Shown: positions 1 through 6,293 of the stretch, piece by piece
How positions within the stretch are numbered: the first letter of the stretch is position 1
Layout: every line of letters begins with the position of its first letter
Assembly (NCBI GenBank): GCA_030039695.1
Contig: JASHVB010000587.1
Coordinates: 1-6,445 of the forward strand
Direction of reading: 5' to 3'
DNA length: 6,445 nt
Origin: Acetobacteraceae bacterium
GTDB lineage: Bacteria > Pseudomonadota > Alphaproteobacteria > Acetobacterales > Acetobacteraceae
The notes under the pieces: model-generated
Told to the model about the DNA's origin: nothing
What the model saw: the letters and a program-made list of their open reading frames with translations, nothing else
Database searches by the model: none
Program-made: the position numbers and the translations under genes

Positions 1-296
1 TCGACGTCGCCGTTACGGACGATGGTGCGCAACCGCTGTCACGGGTCCGTGTTGGGCGTGACGAATTGTCACGTGTCGTCGACTACGGCAAACTGGCCGC
101 CGCTGCGCGCGCGATCGTGGCTAGCGGACATGTGCGCCTGGTGGAGACTTTGGCCGAGCGGATCGCCGAGGCCTGCCTGGAGGATCCGCGCGTCCACCTC
201 GCTCGGATCCGGGTGGAGAAATTGGACATATTCGCAGACGCGGCCGCCGCGGGCGTGGAAATTGAACGGCGGCAGGCCGACTTTTCCACGCGTTGA
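1..296 (+). CDS. folB: Dihydroneopterin aldolase, C-terminal part (N-terminus outside window)
   Basis: FolB converts 7,8-dihydroneopterin to 6-hydroxymethyl-7,8-dihydropterin and glycolaldehyde in cytosolic folate synthesis. The open frame runs from base 3 to the TGA at 294-296, giving 97 visible residues; family members are usually about 120, so roughly the first quarter lies left of the window. Family signatures are visible in order: the VVDYGKL segment (pterin-binding tyrosine region), then LVETLAERIAEACL with the conserved glutamate that anchors the pterin ring, then RIRVEKLD with the conserved catalytic-type lysine, and a final GVEIERR strand. The N-terminal catalytic glutamate cannot be seen. 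A TTG at 66 lies inside the conserved domain and is not the true start. The next gene, uvrC, is on the same strand 246 bases downstream. The family call is firm; the FolX-type epimerase is a less likely alternative given the strong LVETLAE and EKLD matches. Confidence 0.88.
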   Translation, partial: DVAVTDDGAQPLSRVRVGRDELSRVVDYGKLAAAARAIVASGHVRLVETLAERIAEACLEDPRVHLARIRVEKLDIFADAAAAGVEIERRQADFSTR

Positions 297-306
297 GATA
301 GGATGC

Positions 307-320
307 TTAACGGCCGTTAA
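307..320. repeat. Perfect 14-bp palindrome just after folB
   Basis: TTAACGGCCGTTAA is its own reverse complement and starts 11 bases after the folB stop codon. It is not followed by a T-run, so it is a poor intrinsic terminator. It could be a protein-binding site or chance. The rest of the 297-542 gap shows no gene on either strand. A TTGACG at 330-335 has no convincing -10 box at the usual distance. A short inverted repeat, TTGTC-TGC-GACAA, lies at 492-504. Confidence 0.35.
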
Positions 321-522
321 CGCGGCTGTTTGACGACAATCGTATGACAACGTCGCATCGGAACACTCAGCAAAATCAAAGGGTTGTCTGATGCCCGAAT
401 TTTGTGCAATCCGTTGCAAGGCTAGCGAATCCGCGGGTTTCACTTGGGTGAGAGGCATTCTGCCCACAAACTTCTCCACAGGTTTGGTGGATTGTCTGCG
501 ACAACTCTCACACCGTGTTGAA

Positions 523-540
523 GTTCTGGGCAGAACCCAG
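523..540. promoter_or_regulatory. Overlapping inverted repeats directly before the uvrC start
   Basis: GTTCTG-GG-CAGAAC (523-536) is a perfect 6-bp inverted repeat. An alternative hairpin, CTGGG (526-530) with CCCAG (536-540), ends two bases before the uvrC ATG. No clear Shine-Dalgarno sequence precedes that ATG, so these repeats occupy the place where a ribosome binding site would lie. The half-sites GTTC and GAAC resemble LexA half-sites. However, the arrangement (GTTC-N6-GAAC) matches neither the alphaproteobacterial direct repeat GTTC-N7-GTTC nor CTGT-N8-ACAG, so an SOS box is not claimed. The structure is seen; any function is inference. Confidence 0.3.
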
Positions 541-542
541 CG

Positions 543-2420
543 ATGAGCGATCCAGACAGCCCGAAAGGGGCCGCCGCCATCGAGGCAGCGCTGCTGACGA
601 TGCCGCTGAGCCCGGGCGTGTACCGCATGCTGGATGCCAAGGGTGATGCGCTCTATGTCGGCAAGGCGCGCAGCCTGAAGAAGCGCGTGACGGCGTACAC
701 CCAACCAGTGCGGCTGGACGAGCGGTTGCGGCGGATGGTGAACGAGACCGCCAGCATGGAGGTCATCACCACTCACACAGAAGCCGAAGCGCTGCTGCTG
801 GAAGCCAATCTGATCAAGCGGTTGAAGCCGCGTTTCAACATCGTGCTGCGGGACGACAAATCATACCCGTGGCTTATGCTGACCGAAGATCACCCGTATC
901 CGCAGATTGCCAAGCACCGTGGTGCGCAGCTGCGGAAGGGATCGTACTGGGGTCCGTTTGCCTCGGCCTGGGCGGTGAACCAGACCGTCACGGCAATGCA
1001 GCGCGTGTTCCTGATCCGGTCGTGCGCGGACACGGTGTTCGCCAACCGGACCCGGCCCTGCTTGTTGTTCCAAATCAAGCGGTGCTCTGCACCGTGCGTC
1101 GGGCGGATCAGCGAGGCGGACTATGCCAAGCTGGTTGGTCAGGCGAGGGCGTTCCTGGGGGGCAAGTCAGCGACAGTGCAGCGCGAGCTTGCCGCTGAGA
1201 TGGAGCACGCCGCCGAGGTGCTGGAATACGAGCATGCCGCGGCGGTGCGCGACCGAATCCGTGCGCTGACCTTCGTGCAGAGCAGCGATGTGGTGAACCC
1301 GGCGAGCCTAACCGATGCCGACGTGATCGCCGCGTACCAGACAGCCGGGCAGACCTGTGTGCAGGTGTTCTTCGTGCGCGGTGGACGCAACAACGGCAAC
1401 CGTGCGTTCTTTCCATCCCATACGAAGACCGAGGAAGTACCAGAGGTGCTGAGCGCCTTCATCGCGCAGTTCTACGACGACAAGCCGCCGCCGCCCTGCG
1501 TCCTGGTGTCACATGAGTTGCCGGAACAAGCACTGGTGGCTGAGGCGCTGTCGCTGAAGGCGGGACTCAGGGTGGAGGTGCTGCATCCGCAGCGCGGCGA
1601 GAAGCGCGCCGTGGTGGCCCACGCGGAAACCAACGCGCGCGAGGCGCTGGAACGCAAGCTGGCGGAAAGCGCCGGACAGGCGAAGCTGCTGGAAGGCGTT
1701 GCTATGCTGTTCAGTCTGCCAGCGCCCCCGGAACGCATCGAGGTTTACGACAACAGCCACATCATGGGCGCCAACCCGTACGGCGTCATGATCGTAAGCG
1801 GCCCGGAAGGTTTTGTGAAAGCCGCGTACCGCAAGTTCAGCATCCGCGGACCGGTGATGCCCGGAGACGATTTCGGCATGATGCGCGAGGTGCTGACACG
1901 GCGGTTCTCGCGCGCGCTGAAAGAACAAGCGGAAGGTGCGCCGGCGCGCGACTGGCCGGATGTCGTGTTGATCGACGGCGGCGCGGGACAGTTGTCGGCG
2001 GCGCGCGATGTGCTGAATGACCTTGGGGTGCAGGACGTGAAGCTCGTGGCGATCGCCAAAGGCCCGGACCGCGATGCGGGTCGCGAGTGGTTCTACACGG
2101 ACGGCATGGAGCCGTTCCAACTGCCGCCGCGCGACCCGGTGTTATACTTTCTGCAGCGGATGCGCGACGAGGCGCACCGGTTCGCCATCACCACGCACCG
2201 CGCGGGGCGCTCGAAGACCCTGCGGGTTTCTGAGCTGGACGAAATTTCGGGGATCGGCGCGGCTCGGAAGCGGGCGTTGCTCAATCATTTCGGCTCGGCG
2301 CGTGGAGTAAAGATGGCGGGGCTGCAGGATCTGGAGGCGACGCCAGGGATCAGCCACGAGATCGCGCGGCGGGTGTATGCGCATTTTCATCCGGGGGTGA
2401 GGATAGAGGCTGGTGGGTGA
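543..2420 (+). CDS. uvrC: UvrABC excinuclease subunit C
   Basis: UvrC joins the UvrB-DNA complex in the cytosol and cuts the damaged strand on both sides of a lesion. At 625 residues it is full length (E. coli UvrC is about 610). Visible parts: GIY-YIG nuclease (about 19-100) with GVY at 25-27, LYVG at 37-40 and metal-ligand Glu87 in LLLEANLIK, for the 3' cut. Cys161, 173, 181 and 185 match the cysteine cluster reported to hold an iron-sulfur centre in UvrC. The UVR domain that binds UvrB spans about 213-246. An RNase H-like nuclease makes the 5' cut, with Asp403 (VYDNSH), GDDFGMM at 441-447, Asp478 (LIDGG) and His545. Tandem helix-hairpin-helix motifs fill about 564-615. The frame has a stop at 519-521 and ATG 543 is the first possible start. 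No clear Shine-Dalgarno is seen. Nothing is truncated or missing. Confidence 0.98.
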   Translation: MSDPDSPKGAAAIEAALLTMPLSPGVYRMLDAKGDALYVGKARSLKKRVTAYTQPVRLDERLRRMVNETASMEVITTHTEAEALLLEANLIKRLKPRFNIVLRDDKSYPWLMLTEDHPYPQIAKHRGAQLRKGSYWGPFASAWAVNQTVTAMQRVFLIRSCADTVFANRTRPCLLFQIKRCSAPCVGRISEADYAKLVGQARAFLGGKSATVQRELAAEMEHAAEVLEYEHAAAVRDRIRALTFVQSSDVVNPASLTDADVIAAYQTAGQTCVQVFFVRGGRNNGNRAFFPSHTKTEEVPEVLSAFIAQFYDDKPPPPCVLVSHELPEQALVAEALSLKAGLRVEVLHPQRGEKRAVVAHAETNAREALERKLAESAGQAKLLEGVAMLFSLPAPPERIEVYDNSHIMGANPYGVMIVSGPEGFVKAAYRKFSIRGPVMPGDDFGMMREVLTRRFSRALKEQAEGAPARDWPDVVLIDGGAGQLSAARDVLNDLGVQDVKLVAIAKGPDRDAGREWFYTDGMEPFQLPPRDPVLYFLQRMRDEAHRFAITTHRAGRSKTLRVSELDEISGIGAARKRALLNHFGSARGVKMAGLQDLEATPGISHEIARRVYAHFHPGVRIEAGG

Positions 2421-2452
2421 GAACCAGCAGTGCGCGATCCGGTGGCCCTCGG

Positions 2453-2879
2453 TTGAGCGCAGCTTCCGCCCGAGCACTTCAGCGGGCGGTTCTCGGAGGA
2501 GAACCTCGCCTCCTGGGTACCAGTTTTAATTGATTGGCGCCCGGATCGAGCCCAGGCACCGGGTTCTGGATATCGGTTGTGGGACCGATGGCTTTACGCG
2601 TGCGATTGCAGATCTGGCATCGGCAGCCGTCACCGCGATCGATATGTCGGACCGCTTTATCAACTTTGCGCGGGGCGCTCCGGCACCCAAGCGAGGAGCG
2701 GTCGCATGGGAGGTCGGAAGTGTCGCCGCACGGGCCGTCGCCGACGGTTCCTTCGACGTGCCATGCTGTCCCTTGTATCGCACCAACTTGCCGATCCGAG
2801 GCGTGCGGTCACCGAAGCATTCCGCTCGCTTGCCGATGACGAGCGTGCTGTCGTTCGGACTGTTGCCCCGGAGGATGTC
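2453..2879 (+). pseudogene. Broken class I SAM-dependent methyltransferase remnant
   Basis: Joining pieces from different frames restores a methyltransferase N-terminal half. Piece 1 (2460-2537) reads HFSGRFSEENLASW then VPVLIDW. Piece 2 (from 2539, frame shifted by one extra base at about 2538) reads ARIEP, then the SAM-binding motif VLDIGCGT (motif I), then VTAIDMSDRFINFAR (the acidic loop), and ADGSFDV. Piece 3 (from about 2793) reads DPRRAVTEAFRSLADD and AVVRTVAPED, the conserved post-motif helix and strand. The 32 bases between FDV and DPR are one short of 11 codons, consistent with a single-base deletion. A third change is likely near 2459, where a TTG at 2453 would need a frame shift to reach piece 1. 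The last glycine of the GxGxG loop is Asp (CGTDG). The remnant covers about 140 codons, so the C-terminal half is absent. It begins 32 bases after the uvrC stop. The substrate cannot be inferred. Confidence 0.8.
2466..2504 (+). terminator. Two adjacent hairpins after uvrC, possible transcript end
   Basis: CCGCCCG (2466-2472) pairs perfectly with CGGGCGG (2483-2489) around a 10-base loop. GTTCTC (2489-2494) pairs with GAGAAC (2499-2504) around GGAG. They lie 45-84 bases after the uvrC stop but have no following T-tract, and they fall inside the methyltransferase remnant, so they may be former coding sequence rather than a terminator. Confidence 0.25.
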
Positions 2880-2933
2880 ACCGCGGGGGGTGCCAAATCG
2901 ATTCTTTCCCTCGATGTCAGCCGTCGATGCCGA

Positions 2934-3101
2934 CCGGATGCCGCGACTCAACGATGGAGAAGGCCGGCTCGGGATGCGGGCTTTATCGTCATCGGGCTTC
3001 GTCGGATTCTGCGCAGGAAGAAGTTCGACCCCGCCGACGAGGGGCGCAAACTGCTTGTCGAAGTTACGGACGCTGCTCATTCATTCCTGGACAGGAGCGG
3101 A
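2934..3101 (+). pseudogene. Fragment resembling the winged helix of a MarR-type regulator
   Basis: The frame reads PDAATQRW, then RDAGFIV, then RRKKFDPADEGRKLLVEVTD and AAHSFLDRSG. In MarR-family regulators the DNA-recognition helix is followed by a 'GLI-RR' strand, a DPxDxRR wing, a strand ending LT/VT, and a helix. The order and spacing here match apart from about seven extra residues before the wing and an EGRK where DGRRK is usual. There is no N-terminal dimerisation helix, no plausible start and no ribosome binding site. The same frame runs in from the methyltransferase remnant, so the junction is probably a deletion or fusion scar. The pattern is seen; assignment to MarR rests on recalled family features and is moderate at best. 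Confidence 0.4.
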
Positions 3102-3226
3102 ACACGGGTTGGTGCCATGTGCGGGTCGAGGCGAAGGCGCACGGCACAACTTGGATCGGCCCGCGCCCGACATCCTTGTTCGTTGCCTGCAGAGCAAGGC
3201 CGATGCAGCTTCAATCATGAACCGTT

Positions 3227-3376
3227 GCTGTCGCCGGAAAGTTCGAACACATCGCCGGCGTTCGGGACCTTCGCGCGGTCACGACTCGTTACGACTTCGC
3301 CATCCCCATCAGTCATATATCACGCATCGACATCGCCATCCCGAGCATCGTATCGCGCGTGTCGCGCGCAATGTGA
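3227..3376 (+). pseudogene. Possible remnant of an IS5-like transposase C-terminus
   Basis: In the frame after an in-frame TGA (at about 3224), the sequence reads KFEHIAGVRDLRAVTTRYD (3239-3295), then FAIPISHISRIDIAIPSI, and stops at 3374-3376. Many IS5-family transposases end with a segment like 'KxFRAVATRYDK' followed by a hydrophobic helix and a short tail. RAVTTRYD is close to that, but the usual lysine after TRYD is Phe, and the catalytic DDE residues are absent. No terminal inverted repeats or target duplications were found. This is recognition of one short motif, so confidence is low. Confidence 0.25.
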
Positions 3377-3489
3377 CCAACCACCGCTCGTCGGTTCATG
3401 GCGAAGCCGCCCGGCACGAGCGTCACCGCAAGAACCATGGCCAGCACGTGGAAAAGGCCGGCTCGAATGGTGATGCGCAAGACGTCCAT
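3313..3489 (-). CDS. Possible small membrane protein, hypothetical
   Basis: From ATG at 3489 the frame gives 58 residues with one hydrophobic segment (about 11-30, GLFHVLAMVLAVTLVPGGFA) followed by a basic, MNRR-containing stretch, which would suit a single-span protein. The frame stays open upstream to about 3783, through a stretch with a CSGC pair, so the start is uncertain and a longer product is possible. No Shine-Dalgarno sequence is evident. It overlaps the plus-strand transposase-like trace and may be only its antisense image. I do not recognise a family. Confidence 0.2.
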   Translation of the reverse strand: MDVLRITIRAGLFHVLAMVLAVTLVPGGFAMNRRAVVGHIARDTRDTMLGMAMSMRDI

Positions 3490-3738
3490 CGGCCGTGTTC
3501 GGTGTCCGCACCCGGAACAGGCCGGCACTACCAACGTGATGCCAACCGATTCCGGGTTCGGGGCGATGCGCGCCCTAGGCGCAATCCAGCGTGCTGCTTG
3601 GCCGGCACGGCCGCTCGCTGGCATTTGTTGCCTGCTGTTCAATCCAGATCTTGATTGCGCCGCCATCGGGCGTGCTTTAACGTCATCATCCAGAAATCTG
3701 CCGTAGACGTACAACAAATAACAATGCGGTGCCGGAAC

Positions 3739-3744
3739 AGGGAG
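3739..3744 (+). promoter_or_regulatory. Ribosome binding site of the transporter gene
   Basis: AGGGAG lies six bases before ATG 3751. This fixes the start at 3751 even though the frame stays open upstream to about 3655. The upstream residues do not look like part of an MFS protein. Confidence 0.75.
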
Positions 3745-3750
3745 ACAATC

Positions 3751-5085
3751 ATGACGCAGCCGGGGCTCTCGGCAATCGAACATGCGCTGGAAAACCAGCG
3801 CGTCGGCCGCCTGCAGATCAGGGTTGCCGTGATCTGCTGCCTGATTCAGATGTGTGACGGGTTCGATGTTAATTCGGTCGGCTGGTCAGTGCCGGTGTTG
3901 ACGCATGCCTGGCGCGTGGCGCCCTCGGCCTTCGCCTTGGCATTCCTGTGGTCGAACATTGGCGTCATGGCGGGCGCCCTCGTCGCCGGGCCGATTGGTG
4001 ACCGCTTCGGGCGCAAGCCGCTGCTGATGGTCAGTATGTTGCTGTTCGGCGTTGCCTCACTGGCCAGCGCGGCATCCACTTCCCTACCCTTCCTGGCCGG
4101 AACGCGCTTCTTCACCGGCGTCGGCATCGCCGGGGGATTCGCTGGAACGGTGGCTTTGACCGGCGATTACACACCGCAGCGACTGCGCGCGATGATGATT
4201 ATGCTGACGTTCACCGGCGCGCCGCTCGGGGGTTTCGTCGGCGGACTGGTGGTTTCCTTTCTGCTGCACAAGGGCTTTGGCTGGCAGAGCATCTACATCC
4301 TCGGCGGGACGTTCCCGCTCGTGCTTCTAGTGATCACCGCACTATGGTTGCCGGAATCGCCGCGCTTCCTCGCCGCGCGCGTGAATCTTGCGCCGCGTCA
4401 GCGAGCATTGCTGCAGCGGTTGGCTATCGCACCGGGGCAGCCGCATGCCGTCGATCTCGCTCGAACCAACCCCATCCGCATGTTGTTCGGCGAGGGCTAC
4501 GCTTGGCAGACGACCCTTCTTTGGATCATCTTCTTCTGCAGTCTGCTGAATCTGTTTCTGTTCATCTTCTGGTTGCCAGAAGTGCTGCACCTGATCGGCA
4601 TGACGCCGGCGCAATCGGTGTTCGCCACCAGCCTGTATCCACTCGGCGGAATGTTCGCGGTCGGTTATCTTGGCTGGGCGATTGACCGCTTCGGGGCGCG
4701 CCGCTCGCTCGCGCTCAACTTCGCCGTCGGCATCGTCTTCGTCTCCACGATCGCACTGGTGGCGATGCCGTATGCCGCGCTGCTGCTTGTAGTTCTGCTG
4801 TCCGGCATGACGGTGCTGGGCAGCCAGACCGGGCTGAATGCAGCGTGCGGCAAGCTGTATCCGGCGCGCATGCGGGTCAGCGGCTACGGCTTCGCCACGG
4901 GCATCGGGCGCCTAGGCGGCATCGCGGCGGCGCCACTCGGAGGTTTCCTGCTCTCACGCGGACTGCCGCCAACCTATATCTTTTTGACGGCCTGCCTCTT
5001 CGCGGCAATCGCCGCCGCGGCGACTGCGATGCTGGCATTGCCGGGTCGGCAACCGGCGACGATGCGTGCGGCGGAGACGGCGTAG
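3751..5085 (+). CDS. MFS transporter, aromatic acid:H+ symporter (AAHS)-like
   Basis: This is an inner-membrane secondary transporter of 444 residues, normal for a 12-helix MFS protein. Helix 1 carries CDGFD (35-39), the DGxD signature of the PcaK/AAHS group. Loop 2-3 has the MFS motif GPIGDRFGRKP (80-90), repeated more weakly after the central loop as GWAIDRFGARR (308-318), as expected for the two homologous halves. LPESPRFL (200-207) at the end of helix 6 is typical of AAHS and sugar-porter relatives. YPARMRVSG, GIGRLGG and PLGG (370-398) match the helix 10-11 region of AAHS proteins. The family-typical Glu in helix 4-5 is Asp (TGDYTP, 138-142). Known members import benzoate-type acids by proton symport, but the substrate here is inference. 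It has its own ribosome binding site and no co-directional partner in the window; it converges with the hydrolase gene. Confidence 0.9.
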   Translation: MTQPGLSAIEHALENQRVGRLQIRVAVICCLIQMCDGFDVNSVGWSVPVLTHAWRVAPSAFALAFLWSNIGVMAGALVAGPIGDRFGRKPLLMVSMLLFGVASLASAASTSLPFLAGTRFFTGVGIAGGFAGTVALTGDYTPQRLRAMMIMLTFTGAPLGGFVGGLVVSFLLHKGFGWQSIYILGGTFPLVLLVITALWLPESPRFLAARVNLAPRQRALLQRLAIAPGQPHAVDLARTNPIRMLFGEGYAWQTTLLWIIFFCSLLNLFLFIFWLPEVLHLIGMTPAQSVFATSLYPLGGMFAVGYLGWAIDRFGARRSLALNFAVGIVFVSTIALVAMPYAALLLVVLLSGMTVLGSQTGLNAACGKLYPARMRVSGYGFATGIGRLGGIAAAPLGGFLLSRGLPPTYIFLTACLFAAIAAAATAMLALPGRQPATMRAAETA

Positions 5086-5103
5086 ATCAGCGACGGGGCG
5101 ACG

Positions 5104-5124
5104 CTCTCCAGACCAGGTGGAGAG
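5104..5124. terminator. Perfect hairpin after the transporter, possible bidirectional terminator
   Basis: CTCTCCA and TGGAGAG form a perfect 7-bp stem with loop GACCAGG, starting 18 bases after the transporter stop. No T-tract follows on either strand, so Rho-independent action is doubtful. The location between convergent genes favours a 3'-end role. The rest of 5086-5296 contains no credible gene. Confidence 0.4.
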
Positions 5125-5245
5125 GCGGCGAAGCCCAGTGACGCCGGTGAGGTCGTGGGCACACACACCCATGCCGCCCGCACGACGCGAGTCGCGAGGC
5201 AGACTGCAGCACCCTCGCCCGGGACGCCTCCGCGTCTCGAGGTCG

Positions 5246-5262
5246 CTCGCGCCCAGCGCGAG
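5246..5262. terminator. GC-rich hairpin in the convergent gap
   Basis: CTCGCGC and GCGCGAG form a perfect 7-bp stem around CCA. On the plus strand it is followed by AGATTTGCTT, a weakly T-rich tail. It lies 34 bases beyond the stop of the minus-strand hydrolase, so it could end transcription from either side. Confidence 0.45.
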
Positions 5263-5296
5263 AGATTTGCTTAGGTAACGAGAGCTTGCGTGGATG

Positions 5297-6127
5297 CTAC
5301 GCGCCCACCGCGACGAACCGGAACGCACTGCCGGCGCGCTCTACACGGCCCAGACCCGGCCACGGATTGTGATAACCGACGATGGCGAGTTTCTCATCTG
5401 CCAGCCTCGCCAGCACGCGCTTGCGCGTGGCGATGCCTCCCGCAGGATCGGTGTCGAATGCGCTTTCCGCTTCCGGGAAGACGTAGGACAGCGGATCGTG
5501 GAACGCGACATCACCGGTCAGACACCAGCCACCGTCGAACAGGTATGCCATGTGGCCCGGTGTATGGCCCGGTGTCAGCCAGGCCTGCACGCCGGGCAGG
5601 AACTCTTCACTGTCGCGCAGCAACCGGATGCGCTCGCGCAGCGGCAGCAGATGCTTGCGCACACCGGCGAGGCTGCGTTCTCGTCGCTCCCCCGGTGGGT
5701 CGGATTGCCAGAAAGCTAGCTCGGCTTCCGCCATGTAGACGGTCGCATTAGGATAGTTAGGCACACCGTCGTCGCGCATCGTGCCCCAGCAATGATCAGA
5801 ATGCGCGTGCGTCAGCACCAGCGCAGCGATCGAGCCGGGATCGATGCCAGCCTCCGCCAGGCTGCCGAGCAGCTGTCCGCTGTGTCGCCCGAACAATTTG
5901 GATGTGCCCATGCCGTTGTCGAACAACACACGTTTGCCGCCCGCTTCCAGCAACAGGCAATTCTGCTCCACGCGCACGTTGTCGGCCGCGCGTGCAGCAG
6001 GCTGCAAGGCCGCGTCGATTGCGGTCTCGTCAGGGCCAGTAAAGATTCGTGCGGGGCGCGGCAGAGTTAGCGGCCCGTCAGAGACGATCGTGGCGTTCAT
6101 CGTGCCGATCTGGAAGCGATGGAACAT
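5297..6127 (-). CDS. Metallo-beta-lactamase-fold hydrolase
   Basis: A 276-residue metal-dependent hydrolase, probably cytosolic because no signal peptide is seen. Metal ligands appear in family order: HAHSDH (107-112: His107, His109, Asp111, His112), His188 in TPGHTPGH (185-192), Asp206 in LTGD and His253 in GYHNPWPG. An N-terminal strand, FQIGTMNATIVSDGPL, and LLLEAGGKRVLFDNGMG (58-74) match the group that also contains N-acyl-homoserine lactonases of the AiiA/AttM type. That group holds many enzymes of unknown substrate, so lactonase activity is only a possibility. The start at 6127 is chosen because AGGA lies eight bases upstream and the residues from there match the family; the frame stays open to 6274 but that extension is arginine-rich and unlike the family. 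The gene lies 166 bases downstream of a peptidase gene on the same strand and converges with the MFS gene. Confidence 0.92.
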   Translation of the reverse strand: MFHRFQIGTMNATIVSDGPLTLPRPARIFTGPDETAIDAALQPAARAADNVRVEQNCLLLEAGGKRVLFDNGMGTSKLFGRHSGQLLGSLAEAGIDPGSIAALVLTHAHSDHCWGTMRDDGVPNYPNATVYMAEAELAFWQSDPPGERRERSLAGVRKHLLPLRERIRLLRDSEEFLPGVQAWLTPGHTPGHMAYLFDGGWCLTGDVAFHDPLSYVFPEAESAFDTDPAGGIATRKRVLARLADEKLAIVGYHNPWPGLGRVERAGSAFRFVAVGA

Positions 6128-6293
6128 GGCTGAGGTCCTGCAATCAGATTGTGGGGCGCAGCGCCCATCCTCTCTTCCGCACCCGGCGCGAGCGATGTCG
6201 AGCGGCGACACCGCCGAGCGTGAGGGTGCGGTGGCACGCACACGATGCGTGATGAATGTGCCTGCGCAATCCACTCGCCCGCCGCTGCGCGCC
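6128..6293 (-). other. Spacer between peptidase and hydrolase genes, with inverted repeats
   Basis: This 166-base gap holds a ribosome binding site (AGGA, minus strand, eight bases from ATG 6127). CGCACCC (6178-6184) and GGGTGCG (6224-6230) form a distant 7-bp inverted repeat. Inside it, CGGCG (6203-6207) and CGCCG (6212-6216) form a smaller hairpin. CGAGCG occurs three times between 6188 and 6220. No promoter consensus stands out, so whether the hydrolase is co-transcribed with the peptidase is open. Confidence 0.4.

Larger units (their letters stand above)
3102..3738. other. Stretch without a confident gene; ambiguous coding traces
   Basis: No intact gene with a plausible start and ribosome binding site is found on either strand. 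Two traces overlap. One is a plus-strand frame ending at TGA 3374-3376 with a transposase-like motif. The other is a minus-strand frame ending at 3313 with one hydrophobic segment. Both have G/C-rich third codon positions, but the two frames share the same third positions, so base composition cannot tell which strand was coding. CGCCATCCC occurs twice, at 3298-3306 and 3334-3342. A possible promoter for the transporter downstream is TTGATT (3651-3656) with CTTTAA (3675-3680), 18 bases apart; this is a weak match. Confidence 0.5.

Noticed and set aside
523..536. SOS (LexA) box at uvrC
   Set aside because: The arrangement GTTC-N6-GAAC does not match the alphaproteobacterial GTTC-N7-GTTC or the enterobacterial CTGT-N8-ACAG pattern.
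69..776. Long minus-strand open frame across the folB end and the uvrC start
   Set aside because: It is antisense to two recognised genes, and its translation shows no family signature.
2577..3473. A 298-codon plus-strand frame as one intact protein
   Set aside because: Only short pieces resemble known families (methyltransferase, then winged helix), and the start falls inside the SAM-binding motif read in another frame.
3655..3750. Upstream extension of the transporter start
   Set aside because: The ribosome binding site at 3739-3744 fits ATG 3751, and the extra residues do not resemble an MFS N-terminus.
4954..5328. Minus-strand frame across the transporter end and convergent gap
   Set aside because: It overlaps the transporter and the hydrolase C-termini, and shows no motif or ribosome binding site.
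6128..6274. Longer start for the MBL-fold hydrolase
   Set aside because: The extension is arginine-rich and unlike the family, whereas ATG 6127 has a ribosome binding site and matches the conserved N-terminus.
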